From contig NZ_SNWR01000001.1 in assembly GCF_004362215.1 (NCBI RefSeq), positions 992,001 to 1,056,000 of the forward strand: a DNA stretch of 64,000 nt, given 5' to 3'. Source of the stretch: Paractinoplanes brasiliensis. Its GTDB lineage: Bacteria > Actinomycetota > Actinomycetes > Mycobacteriales > Micromonosporaceae. The notes beneath the pieces are model-generated. The model had not been told where the DNA came from and did not search any database. It saw nothing but the letters and a program-made list of their open reading frames with translations. Position numbers and translations under genes: made by a program. Shown piece by piece: positions 16,168 to 23,689 of this stretch (its first letter is position 1; every line of letters begins with the position of its first letter).

Positions 16168-16358
16168 CGATCGCCGTCTCCGTCGTCGTCCTGCTCGGCG
16201 TCTTCGTCTTCCTGCTGTGGCGGTACGCCCGGTTGCCGCTCTGGCAGGCCGCCATCTGCGCGGCTTTCGGCTACTACCTTGCCTCGTCGTCGCTCGGTCC
16301 GGACATCGGCAACGGCCTGCGCGCCCTGGCTCGATTCGTCGCCGGGCTGGAGCTCTGA
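16164..16358 (+). CDS. small membrane protein of transfer operon (Spd-like)
   Basis: 64 residues, overlapping the zinc-ribbon gene by 4 bases. It has one clear transmembrane segment (MTIAVSVVVLLGVFVFLLW) and a second hydrophobic stretch (AAICAAFGYYLASSSLG). Its size and position match the small spread (Spd) membrane proteins of pSAM2-type elements, which help the element move between hyphal compartments after entry. This is inferred from context. Confidence 0.65.
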   Translation: MTIAVSVVVLLGVFVFLLWRYARLPLWQAAICAAFGYYLASSSLGPDIGNGLRALARFVAGLEL

Positions 16359-16359
16359 G

Positions 16360-17013
16360 GTGAGCCGATCCGACACCGATGGACGCGACTGGTGGGTGAT
16401 TGTCGGCATGGCCGTTGCCGCCGTGTCCGCCGCTGTGGCCAGCTTCGCCGGCCTGCGCGGGCTGGCACAGGTCGCCGGCTGGCCGGACCGGCTCGCCTGG
16501 CTGCTGCCGGTCACCATCGACGCGTACGCGATGACCTCGGCCCGAGTCTGGCTGGCCGGAACGCTCGGCAGTGACCGAGCCCGCGGCTTCGCCCGAGCCA
16601 ACGCGATCGGGGCCATCGCCACGAGCATCGTCGGCAACGCCGGCTACCACCTCACCGCCGCTGGACTCATCACGATCAACTGGCCGATCGTCGTCCTCGT
16701 CGGTGCCGTCCCGGCCGCCGTCCTCGGCCTGACCGCCCACCTGCACGCGCTGCGGGCCGTCCCGGCGAGCGCGGCCGACCCGGCGGTACGGACCCGAGTC
16801 CGGACCCGGCGCTCGAAACGCCGCACCGAGGACGCCCTGCTGACCGCCGCTCGCGAGGCCGACGCCCGGCACCGCGCCGCACACGATGGACGGCCCATCA
16901 GCCGAGACGGGCTCCGCTCGGCACTGCGCATCGCCGGACCCAAAGCGACCGAACTGCGGCGGCAACTCGCCGCCGAAACCACCGACCGAAAGGAGGCTTC
17001 ACCCCACCCATGA
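16360..17013 (+). CDS. DUF2637 membrane protein (SpdB-like)
   Basis: 217 residues from GTG 16360, one base after the preceding stop. Four predicted membrane segments occupy the first ~140 residues (WWVIVGMAVAAVSAAVASFA; WLLPVTIDAYAMTSARVWLA; IGAIATSIVGNAGYHLTAAG; WPIVVLVGAVPAAVLGLTAH). A basic cytoplasmic tail follows with a helical segment at the end (RDGLRSALRIAGPKATELRR) that could be a winged-helix-like DNA contact. DUF2637 proteins sit beside TraB genes on actinomycete plasmids and AICEs and are linked to intramycelial spread. Confidence 0.75.
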   Translation: MSRSDTDGRDWWVIVGMAVAAVSAAVASFAGLRGLAQVAGWPDRLAWLLPVTIDAYAMTSARVWLAGTLGSDRARGFARANAIGAIATSIVGNAGYHLTAAGLITINWPIVVLVGAVPAAVLGLTAHLHALRAVPASAADPAVRTRVRTRRSKRRTEDALLTAAREADARHRAAHDGRPISRDGLRSALRIAGPKATELRRQLAAETTDRKEASPHP

Positions 17014-17330
17014 CCAACCAACCGCACATCCCACGCCCGACCGTGGATCAGGAGGCCGTTCGCACCCACCTACACGCCGCTCGACGTAAGCCGACGCCTG
17101 CCGCTGTCTGGACCGCCGTCGCCGACATCCCCGTCCTGCTCGCCGAGGTCGACCGCCTCACCCGCCTGCTAAGCCGCACCCGCTGGGACTTCGCCGACCT
17201 GCTCGCCGCCGCCCGCGCCACCCTCAACGCCGACCAGGACGGCGAGCCCGACCCGCTGGGCTACCTGCGCGACGCGGTGGCCGAACACCGAGCTTGGAAC
17301 CCGCCCGACGACGGCGAACCCGCCGCATGA
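17010..17330 (+). CDS. hypothetical protein of transfer operon
   Basis: 106 residues, coupled by a 4-base overlap to both neighbours. It is mostly helical (AAVWTAVADIPVLLAEVDRL, RWDFADLLAAARATLNADQD) with an acidic C-terminus. I do not recognise the family. Its place between the DUF2637 and TraB genes indicates a transfer-related accessory role. Confidence 0.65.
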   Translation: MTNQPHIPRPTVDQEAVRTHLHAARRKPTPAAVWTAVADIPVLLAEVDRLTRLLSRTRWDFADLLAAARATLNADQDGEPDPLGYLRDAVAEHRAWNPPDDGEPAA

Positions 17331-19069
17331 GGGCCTACGGACGCCGGCACCGCCGCTGGAGCCGTCGCAACCCGCAACCCCTCCTACTCCTGCCCGACGA
17401 ACCGTTGTTCATCGCTGCCATGGCCGCGATTGGACGGGCGCTGTTCCGCTACCGGTCAGGACTCGCCCCGATCAGCGCCGGGCTCGCGCTCGCCGTCGCC
17501 GGATTCGCGCTGCACCGCACCCATCCCGGCGCGTGGCCGGTGGTCGCCGTCGTCACGGCCGGCGCGACGCTGGCGGCCGGGCTGCGCGGGCTGCCCTGGG
17601 GAGTCACCCGCACCGAGGAACGCGTCTACGCAGCGACGGCCACCACTCTCGCGGGATGCTGGCTCGCCCTCGCAACGGCGCTCGGCCCCGGACACCGACC
17701 GTTGCCCACGATTCTCGTCATTTTCGTTGTCGCGCTTGGAATTCCGTGGTGGGCGCACCGGCGCCGCCGCGCCCGGGTCCGTGTGGACCGCATCATCCAG
17801 GCGTGGCCGGACCTCGCCGAGACGATCGGCCTCGACGGATCTCGCGTCATGTCCGCCGTGGTCGACACGTGGGGCTGGCGCGCGCGGATGAAGCTACGCC
17901 CCGGGCAGAGCGTCGCCGACGTCGTTGTCCGCGTCCCGGCCATCGAGTCCGCGTTGGGCACCCGACCCGGCGCGGTCCGCGTCGAGCAGGACCCGGCACA
18001 CGCCGGCCGCTGCACGATGCGCGTCCTCGCCGTCGACCCGCACGCCGGCGCAATCCCGTGGCCCGGCCCGACCGCACGTTCGCTGGCCGACCCGATCGAA
18101 CTCGGCGTCTTCGAGGACGCGACCACCGTCCGCGTGCCGCTGCTGCGGCGGCACGCGCTGATCGGCGGAACCACCGACTCGGGCAAGAGCGGCGTCCTGA
18201 ACGTCGTCCTCGGCAACCTCGCCGCCTGCTCCGACGTCGTCCTCTGGGGCATCGACCTCAAAGGCGGCATGGAACTACGGCCCTGGGCACCCTGCCTGGC
18301 CCGGCTCGCAACCACCCCGGACGAGGCAACCCGCCTGCTCGCCGACGCCGTAGCGGTGCTCGACGCCCGCGCCCACGCGGCCAGCCGCGACAACACCCGC
18401 GTCTGGGAACCCACACCGGACACGCCCGCGCTGGTCATCGTCATCGACGAGTACGCCGAACTCGCCGACACCGCACCCGCCGCCGTCACGTACGCCGAAT
18501 CAGTCGCCCGACGCGGCCGTGCCGTCGCCGTCGACCTGCTCGCCGCAACCCAACGCCCGACGCAGAAGGCCATGGGTGGCGGAGCGCTGCGCTCGCAAAT
18601 GAGCGTCCGCGTCTGCCTACGCGTGCGAGAGCGACGCGACGTCGACCTCATCCTGGACAAGGGCATGCTCGCCGCCGGCTGGCACGCCCACACCCTCGAC
18701 GCACCCGGCAAGTTCTACGTCCTCGCCGACGGCCACAACCAGCCACGCCGAGCCCGCGCCTACCTCGTCACCGACGACCACGTGCGGGAGACGGCCGCCC
18801 GTTATGCCGACCAGCGGCCGGAACTCGATCCGTTGTCTCAGGCCGCGATCGACGACCAGCCCCGCGCCATCGAATCACGGTCATCCAACGCCGACGACCC
18901 GGAACAAGCACTCTTGACGGCGCTCGACGAGGCGCCCGACGAAGGACTCACGATTCCGCAACTCATCGACGCGACCGGCATGCGCCGCACCTGGGTCTAC
19001 GACCGTCTCCAAGCGCTCGCCGCCACCGGCCGCGCCCGGCAGGTCTCACGCGGACGCTGGCAAGCCTGA
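17327..19069 (+). CDS. TraB/FtsK-type DNA translocase
   Basis: 580 residues from ATG 17327, overlapping the previous gene by 4 bases. Hydrophobic segments at ~45-63, 69-88 and 105-140 anchor it in the membrane. The FtsK/SpoIIIE motor follows: Walker A GGTTDSGKSG (K287), Walker B LVIVIDEYAEL (D374-E375), and an RGRAVAVDLLAATQRPT segment. The C-terminal ~70 residues form a winged helix (LTIPQLIDATGMRRTWVYDR) like the FtsK gamma domain that reads DNA repeats. TraB proteins alone move double-stranded element DNA between mycelia in actinomycetes. The repeats directly downstream (19086-19147) are a candidate binding locus. Confidence 0.85.
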   Translation: MRAYGRRHRRWSRRNPQPLLLLPDEPLFIAAMAAIGRALFRYRSGLAPISAGLALAVAGFALHRTHPGAWPVVAVVTAGATLAAGLRGLPWGVTRTEERVYAATATTLAGCWLALATALGPGHRPLPTILVIFVVALGIPWWAHRRRRARVRVDRIIQAWPDLAETIGLDGSRVMSAVVDTWGWRARMKLRPGQSVADVVVRVPAIESALGTRPGAVRVEQDPAHAGRCTMRVLAVDPHAGAIPWPGPTARSLADPIELGVFEDATTVRVPLLRRHALIGGTTDSGKSGVLNVVLGNLAACSDVVLWGIDLKGGMELRPWAPCLARLATTPDEATRLLADAVAVLDARAHAASRDNTRVWEPTPDTPALVIVIDEYAELADTAPAAVTYAESVARRGRAVAVDLLAATQRPTQKAMGGGALRSQMSVRVCLRVRERRDVDLILDKGMLAAGWHAHTLDAPGKFYVLADGHNQPRRARAYLVTDDHVRETAARYADQRPELDPLSQAAIDDQPRAIESRSSNADDPEQALLTALDEAPDEGLTIPQLIDATGMRRTWVYDRLQALAATGRARQVSRGRWQA

Positions 19070-19085
19070 CCGATCATCCGCGCGG

Positions 19086-19147
19086 GCGTCCGTCCGCTCG
19101 CGCGCGTCTGCGCCTGTCAACGCGCGGACGGACGAGCGGACGGACGT
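19086..19147. repeat. direct and inverted repeats behind traB, candidate clt locus
   Basis: GCGGACGGACGA (19124-19135) and GCGGACGGACGT (19136-19147) are tandem 12-bp repeats. A third copy lies inverted at 19086-19097 (GCGTCCGTCCGC), giving a perfect 14-bp inverted repeat CGTCCGTCCGCTCG / CGAGCGGACGGACG. TraB proteins of pSVH1 and pSAM2 type recognise short repeats at clt near traB, so this is a candidate. It could also act as a terminator for the transfer operon. Confidence 0.5.
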
Positions 19148-19157
19148 CAACCCCACG

Positions 19158-19613
19158 TCATGACTTGAGCCCGTGACTAACGACGAACTCAAGGAAGCCG
19201 GCGGCGACGGCCTCCGGCTCGCCTCCGTCATGGAAGCAGAACCAAACCTCGTCACGGCAACGTCCCTCAACCACCGGGAACGCCCAATAGTCGCCGGTAC
19301 CGACCGGCGCGACCGCGACGAAGCTGCGATCGGGGAACTCACGATCGTTGACCGTCAGGAGATCGTCTTCGCGCCCGTCCGGCTCGCCGACGATCGGCAG
19401 CAGGTCGACGAAGCCGAACATGCCGCCGCCGTAGCTGCGCATGAACGCCTTGTATGCGGTCGGCAGAGTTACGCCCATCCGTCGCTCAATCTCGGCGATC
19501 TCGTCATCGCTGGCGACTCGCCCGTCAATGAGCGCGAAGCCGTAGTTGGCTTGCGATGCAGCCGACTTCACGCGCAGTTCCTCGACACGCGCATCGAACT
19601 CCGTCAGATCCAT
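19158..19613 (-). CDS. SMI1/KNR4 (SUKH) family protein
   Basis: 151 residues from ATG 19613 (GGAGCGGC upstream). It shows the SUKH pattern: EIAEIERRMGVTLPTAYKAF, then MRSYGGGMFGFVDLLPI, then FVAVAPVGTGDYWAFPV, ending FLEFVVSHGLKS. SUKH proteins often serve as immunity proteins against polymorphic toxins, but free-standing ones also exist. No toxin gene is adjacent, so the role here is open. It is oriented against the transfer operon and the recombinase. Confidence 0.75.
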   Translation of the reverse strand: MDLTEFDARVEELRVKSAASQANYGFALIDGRVASDDEIAEIERRMGVTLPTAYKAFMRSYGGGMFGFVDLLPIVGEPDGREDDLLTVNDREFPDRSFVAVAPVGTGDYWAFPVVEGRCRDEVWFCFHDGGEPEAVAAGFLEFVVSHGLKS

Positions 19614-19690
19614 GCCGCCGCTCCAAACCGCGCAGGCCCGCATCACCGGGACACACCAACATCCTTGCCGACCAGAGAGGAGGCCCCACG

Positions 19691-19864
19691 ATCACCACGG
19701 AAGACCGCACCGACGAGAGGAGAAATCGCAGCATACGAACAGGAACAACGCTGGGAAACGAGAACGGGCAGCTCAAGACGTCCCTAGAAGTCCCGATCTC
19801 CGATGCCGCCGCAGACGTGCTGTGGCGCATCATCGACCGCGCCCGGAAGACTCGACAGGCATGA
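19691..19864 (+). CDS. small protein coupled to recombinase, no standard start
   Basis: A coding-like C-terminus (ENGQLKTSLEVPISDAAADV, then LWRIIDRARKTRQA) ends at TGA 19862-19864, overlapping the recombinase ATG by 4 bases. The only in-frame ATG is at 19556, deep inside antisense SUKH sequence. A strong ribosome site, AGAGGAGG, ends at about 19683 and is followed 8 bases later by ATC 19691 (and ACG 19688), so a non-ATG/GTG start is likely. Its size and coupling to the recombinase would fit a recombination directionality factor or a regulator. This is inference. Confidence 0.45.
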   Translation: MTTEDRTDERRNRSIRTGTTLGNENGQLKTSLEVPISDAAADVLWRIIDRARKTRQA

Positions 19865-21555
19865 GGTTCGCCTTCTACGGACGCGTGTCGACCGAGGACC
19901 AACAGGACCCGCAGGCATCGAAAGCCTGGCAGCTTTCCCGCGCTCGCAGCCTGATCGAGCCGGCCGGCGGCGAGATCGTCGCCGAGTTCTTCGACATCGG
20001 CCAGTCACGCTCGCTGCCCTGGAAGCGGCGCCCCGAGGCGCTGCGCCTACTGGACACGATCAAGAGCGTCGGACGCGACTTCGACGCTGTGGTGATAGGC
20101 GAGCCGCAGCGTGCGTTCTACGGAAGCCAGTTTGGCATGACGTTCCCGGTCTTCGTCCACTACGGCGTCGGCCTGTGGGTGCCCGAGATCGGCGGCGCGA
20201 TCGACCCCGGCTCGGACGCCCACGATCTCGTCATGGCGCTCTACGGCGGCATGAGCAAGGGTGAACGCAACCGCATCAAAGTTCGCGTCCGCTCGGCGAT
20301 GAAGGCGCAGACCGAGTTGGAAGGCCGGTTCCTCGGCGGACGCCCTCCCTACGGCTACCGGCTCGCAGACGCCGGCCCGCATCCGAACCCCGGTAAGGCG
20401 GCTGAGGGGCGGCGACTGCATCGGCTCGAACCCGACCCGGTCACGGCGCCCGTCGTGGCGAGGATCTTCGACGAGTACGTCTCGGGCCGAGGCATGACCT
20501 CAATCGCGCGTGGCCTCACGCAGGACGGCATCGCGTGCCCGTCTGCATACGACCGTGCACGCAACCCGCACCGGCGCACTCGGGTGTGGGAGACGACCGC
20601 GATCCGCGCGATCTTGCAGAATCCGCGCTACACCGGTCGCCAGGTCTGGAACCGCGCCCGCACCGACGAGGTCCTGATCGACGTTGACGACGTCGCGCTC
20701 GGCCACGAGAACCGCCACCGCTGGAACGACCCGAGCCAGTGGGCGTGGTCGCGCACCGAATCCCACACACCGTTGATCAGCACCGACCTTTACGAACGTG
20801 CCCAACGAACGGTCAAGACGCGCGGCGCCATCGGCGAGGGAGGGAAGGCTCCGCGACGCAGCAGGCACGCCTACCTCTTCCGCGGTCTCCTGCGGTGCGG
20901 CCTGTGCGACCGCGTGATGGAGGGCAGCGTCAACCACGGGCGGATCTACTACCGGTGCAAGGCATCCCGCGACTACGTCAGCCAGCACGGCATCGCACAC
21001 CCGCCCGTCCTCTACCTCCGGCAAGAGTGGATCACGGATCCGGTCGACCGGTTCCTCAGCGAGGAGTTGGGGAACGAAAACCTAACCGAGACACTGCACC
21101 GCATCGCGGATGCGAGCCACCGCGCCGCACTCGCCCAACATCAGCAGCACGACGAGGCGCCGAAGCTGCGCGAGACGATCAACGACTGCGACACCAAGCT
21201 CGCCCGCTACCGGGCCACCCTCGACGCCGGCGGCGACCCGGCACTCGTCGCCGGATGGATCAGCGAAACCACCGCGATCAAGAAGGCGGCGCAGGCTCGG
21301 CTCGGCTTCACCGACGCACCACCCGAACGCATGAGCGAAGAGCGCATCGCCGCAATCGTGGAAGCCTTGGGCGGGCTCCTCGGTCTGCTGAGGCGAGCGG
21401 ACCTGGACCACCGCGCCGAGATCTACTCGCGGATCGGGCTCCAGATGCAGTACCGGCCAGGAACCGGAACGGTCCTGGCCGAGATTCGATCGACTGACGT
21501 CGATCGTGTACCTGTGATGTGTCCGGAGGGGGACTTGAACCCCCACGCCCGATAA
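19861..21555 (+). CDS. large serine recombinase (element integrase)
   Basis: 564 residues from ATG 19861. Resolvase domain at ~1-150 with the catalytic serine in FYGRVSTEDQ (S10) and the helix GGMSKGERNRIKVRVRSAM. The recombinase domain follows (GGRPPYGYRLAD, AILQNPRYTGRQVWNRAR). A zinc ribbon comes next (LLRCGLCDRVMEG, YYRCKAS), then a coiled coil rich in charged residues (~400-480). The last 12 codons (CPEGDLNPHAR and stop) are encoded by the 3' part of tRNA-Leu on the other strand, so the gene was completed by the attachment site itself. It integrates and excises the element at that tRNA. Confidence 0.9.
   Translation: MRFAFYGRVSTEDQQDPQASKAWQLSRARSLIEPAGGEIVAEFFDIGQSRSLPWKRRPEALRLLDTIKSVGRDFDAVVIGEPQRAFYGSQFGMTFPVFVHYGVGLWVPEIGGAIDPGSDAHDLVMALYGGMSKGERNRIKVRVRSAMKAQTELEGRFLGGRPPYGYRLADAGPHPNPGKAAEGRRLHRLEPDPVTAPVVARIFDEYVSGRGMTSIARGLTQDGIACPSAYDRARNPHRRTRVWETTAIRAILQNPRYTGRQVWNRARTDEVLIDVDDVALGHENRHRWNDPSQWAWSRTESHTPLISTDLYERAQRTVKTRGAIGEGGKAPRRSRHAYLFRGLLRCGLCDRVMEGSVNHGRIYYRCKASRDYVSQHGIAHPPVLYLRQEWITDPVDRFLSEELGNENLTETLHRIADASHRAALAQHQQHDEAPKLRETINDCDTKLARYRATLDAGGDPALVAGWISETTAIKKAAQARLGFTDAPPERMSEERIAAIVEALGGLLGLLRRADLDHRAEIYSRIGLQMQYRPGTGTVLAEIRSTDVDRVPVMCPEGDLNPHAR
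21519..21528. other. candidate right attachment core at tRNA-Leu 3' end
   Basis: GTGTCCGGAG covers the acceptor end of tRNA-Leu and two flanking bases, inside the recombinase C-terminal codons. The identical 10 bp occurs at 5265-5274. The distance between the copies would give an element of about 16.25 kb. Confidence 0.4.
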
Positions 21556-21604
21556 AGGGCACTAGCACCTCAAGCTAGCGCGTCTGCCATTCCGCCACCC
21601 GGAC
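21520..21604 (-). tRNA. tRNA-Leu (GAG anticodon)
   Basis: Type II tRNA of 85 nt. The acceptor stem GTCCGGG pairs with TCCGGAC (last pair G-U), the discriminator is A, and no CCA is encoded. The anticodon arm is GCTAG-CTTGAGGT-GCTAG with GAG as anticodon. A long variable arm follows (TGCCCTTTATCGGGCG region). The T arm is GGGGGTTCAAGTCCCCC. Its 3' half overlaps the recombinase stop region, and it is the probable integration site. Confidence 0.95.
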
Positions 21605-21782
21605 TTGCACTGCTGCCTGAAGGGTAACCGATCGTGGTGGATCGGCGTCCCAGCGGGCCGCACAGGAGAGAACTCTACACGGCCTCTCCGCAGGGCTGCG
21701 GCAGGGGTGGGGTGGCGACATATGGGCGTATTCGGGCGCTGTGGTGGGATCGGGATGGCGGTGGCGGGTGGTTGCGGGCAGC

Positions 21783-23552
21783 ATGGCGGGCGTGTCTCAG
21801 CCCTCGCCCCTTGATCCTGCCCGGCAACGCGCCCGAGCCCTGGCCTCGTCGGGGGATGTTGCGGGGGCGCAGGCGCTGTTGGAGCAAGCTGTCGAACTGG
21901 GGAAAATCAACCTTTCTGAGGATGATCCCGATGTTCTTCGCACCGCGTACGAGCTGGGGATTTTGCTGCAGCGGGTGGATGACCCGTCTGGTGCGCGGCG
22001 GGTGCTGGAGGAGGCGTACGCGGCTGGGCAGTGGCGGCTGGGGGACTCCGATGCGCTGATGTTGCAGATCTCGCACGAGATCGGGGCGGTGGCCGAGGAG
22101 CTGGGCAATCGGCATGAGGCGCGCAAGGCGTTCACGCGGGTGGCCGAGCTGGGGCCGGCGACGCTGGGCGACGATCATCCGGCGGTTGCCAGGGCGCGGG
22201 CCTATCTGGGGCCAGGTCAAGAGCCTTCCCCCGTACGGGGTGAGTCTGCGCCGCCGCTCAGGTTCGGTGGCGGACCGGCGCCGGAACAGCCACCGGGCCT
22301 CGACAGGAGCGTCCCTGGCCCGGATGTAAGGGGGGCGCAGCGGCAGTCGGCCGGCTTCCTGTCGAGCACGCCACGGTTGCCGGTGCCCGGTGATGGTGCG
22401 AGCACCTCGCCAACCCAGCTCACCAGGGTCGAGACAAGCCCGACGCGGGCGCAGGCCCCCGAGCCCGGGACGGGGACGGCGCAGGGACCCGGGACAGGAA
22501 CGGCGCAAGGACCCGGGACAGGAGCAGCACAAGGACCCGGGACAGGAACGGCGCAAGGACCCGGGACGGGAACGGCGCAAGGACCCGGGACAGGAACGGC
22601 ACACGGACCCGGGACAGGAGCAGCACAAGGACCCGGGACAGGAGCAGCTCAAGGACCTGGGGCGGTAACGGCGCAAGGACCCGGGACGGGAACAGCGCAG
22701 GGGTACGGCACTCCCCCGCCGCACGAAACGCCGACGACTGTGTTTCGGGCTGTGCCGACCCGGGAACGGCCTTCGACGGTGCAGCCGCCCGGTCCGGCCA
22801 ATCAGCAGGTCTGGACGGAGCCGCCTGAACGGTCGGAGCCTGGGCCGGCGGGCGCGGTGGACGAGCCGACGGTCGCGCAGCCGATGATCGTTCCGCGGCA
22901 ACAACAGCACGTCGCGCCGCCGCCCAGAGCTTCGCAGCACGCGCCGCATCGGAGCCCGCAGGCCGCGGCGTGGGACGGCAACCCGCAACAGAACCTCGGA
23001 GCCCCGCCGTGGGAGGGTGGCCCGCAGCAGGCGCAGTGGCAGGGGGCCCCGCCGCATCCGGGGGCGGGCACGCCGAGTAGTGGGCAAGTGTTCGCGCCTG
23101 CGTACCAGAGCGGGCCTGCCCCGTACAGGGAAAGCAGGAAGGGTCTGGGGGTTTTCGCTGCGATCGCGGCGGTCATGGCTGCCGTGATCGCCGTGGCGGC
23201 ACTGGTGTTTGTGCTTGCCAACCGGTCGGGTGACTCGCCGGACAGTCCTGATGTGCCAACTCTGGCGGGCTCTCCGCCGGGCGATGTGACCTTGGTGGAC
23301 AAGGGCACGTCGATCGAGGTGAAGTGGTCGGATCCGACCGGTGGCACGGTGTCCTTCATGGTCATCATGGGGCGTCCGGGGTTGGAGCTGAAGCCCGCCG
23401 GCACTCTCGTACCAGGCAGAACGTCGTTCGAGATGGGTGGGCTGAACGCGACCTTGAACTACTGCTTCGCAGTGGTGGCCGTCTACAGCGGCAACAAGTT
23501 CGCAACATCGCCGCAGGCGTGCACGGCGCGGGTTTCGGCTACTCCTAGATAG
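21783..23552 (+). CDS. membrane protein with TPR-like N-terminus, Pro/Gly repeat linker and Fn3 domain
   Basis: 589 residues from ATG 21783; an upstream GTG at 21741 is possible. The cytoplasmic N-terminus (~1-145) is tetratricopeptide-like (ARALASSGDVAGAQALLEQA, DPSGARRVLEEAYAAG, NRHEARKAFTRVAELG). A long Pro/Gly/Gln linker follows, including ten 8-residue repeats PGTGTAQG. One transmembrane segment (FAAIAAVMAAVIAVAALVFV) leads to an outside Fn3-like domain (GTSIEVKWSDPTGGTVSF, then FEMGGLNATLNYCFAVVAVY). It sits just upstream of the Fn3-MoxR-DUF58-TgpA operon and probably belongs to the same envelope system. The exact role is unknown. Confidence 0.75.
   Translation: MAGVSQPSPLDPARQRARALASSGDVAGAQALLEQAVELGKINLSEDDPDVLRTAYELGILLQRVDDPSGARRVLEEAYAAGQWRLGDSDALMLQISHEIGAVAEELGNRHEARKAFTRVAELGPATLGDDHPAVARARAYLGPGQEPSPVRGESAPPLRFGGGPAPEQPPGLDRSVPGPDVRGAQRQSAGFLSSTPRLPVPGDGASTSPTQLTRVETSPTRAQAPEPGTGTAQGPGTGTAQGPGTGAAQGPGTGTAQGPGTGTAQGPGTGTAHGPGTGAAQGPGTGAAQGPGAVTAQGPGTGTAQGYGTPPPHETPTTVFRAVPTRERPSTVQPPGPANQQVWTEPPERSEPGPAGAVDEPTVAQPMIVPRQQQHVAPPPRASQHAPHRSPQAAAWDGNPQQNLGAPPWEGGPQQAQWQGAPPHPGAGTPSSGQVFAPAYQSGPAPYRESRKGLGVFAAIAAVMAAVIAVAALVFVLANRSGDSPDSPDVPTLAGSPPGDVTLVDKGTSIEVKWSDPTGGTVSFMVIMGRPGLELKPAGTLVPGRTSFEMGGLNATLNYCFAVVAVYSGNKFATSPQACTARVSATPR
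22464..22703 (+). repeat. 24-bp coding tandem repeat (10 copies)
   Basis: Ten in-frame copies of a 24-bp unit encode PGTGTAQG with variants PGTGAAQG, PGTGTAHG and PGAVTAQG. The array forms part of the linker of the TPR/Fn3 membrane protein. Copy number likely varies between strains by slippage. Confidence 0.9.
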
Positions 23553-23689
23553 ACCGCAACCACTCTCCGCGAGCTTGATCACTGATCGTGACGAGGGTTG
23601 TCCACAACGGGTAGAACCACCGATCGGCATCGCCCTATGATGGCCAGCGTTCACGGATCCGGTGGCCGTCCGACGGGGAGGAAGCGGCA

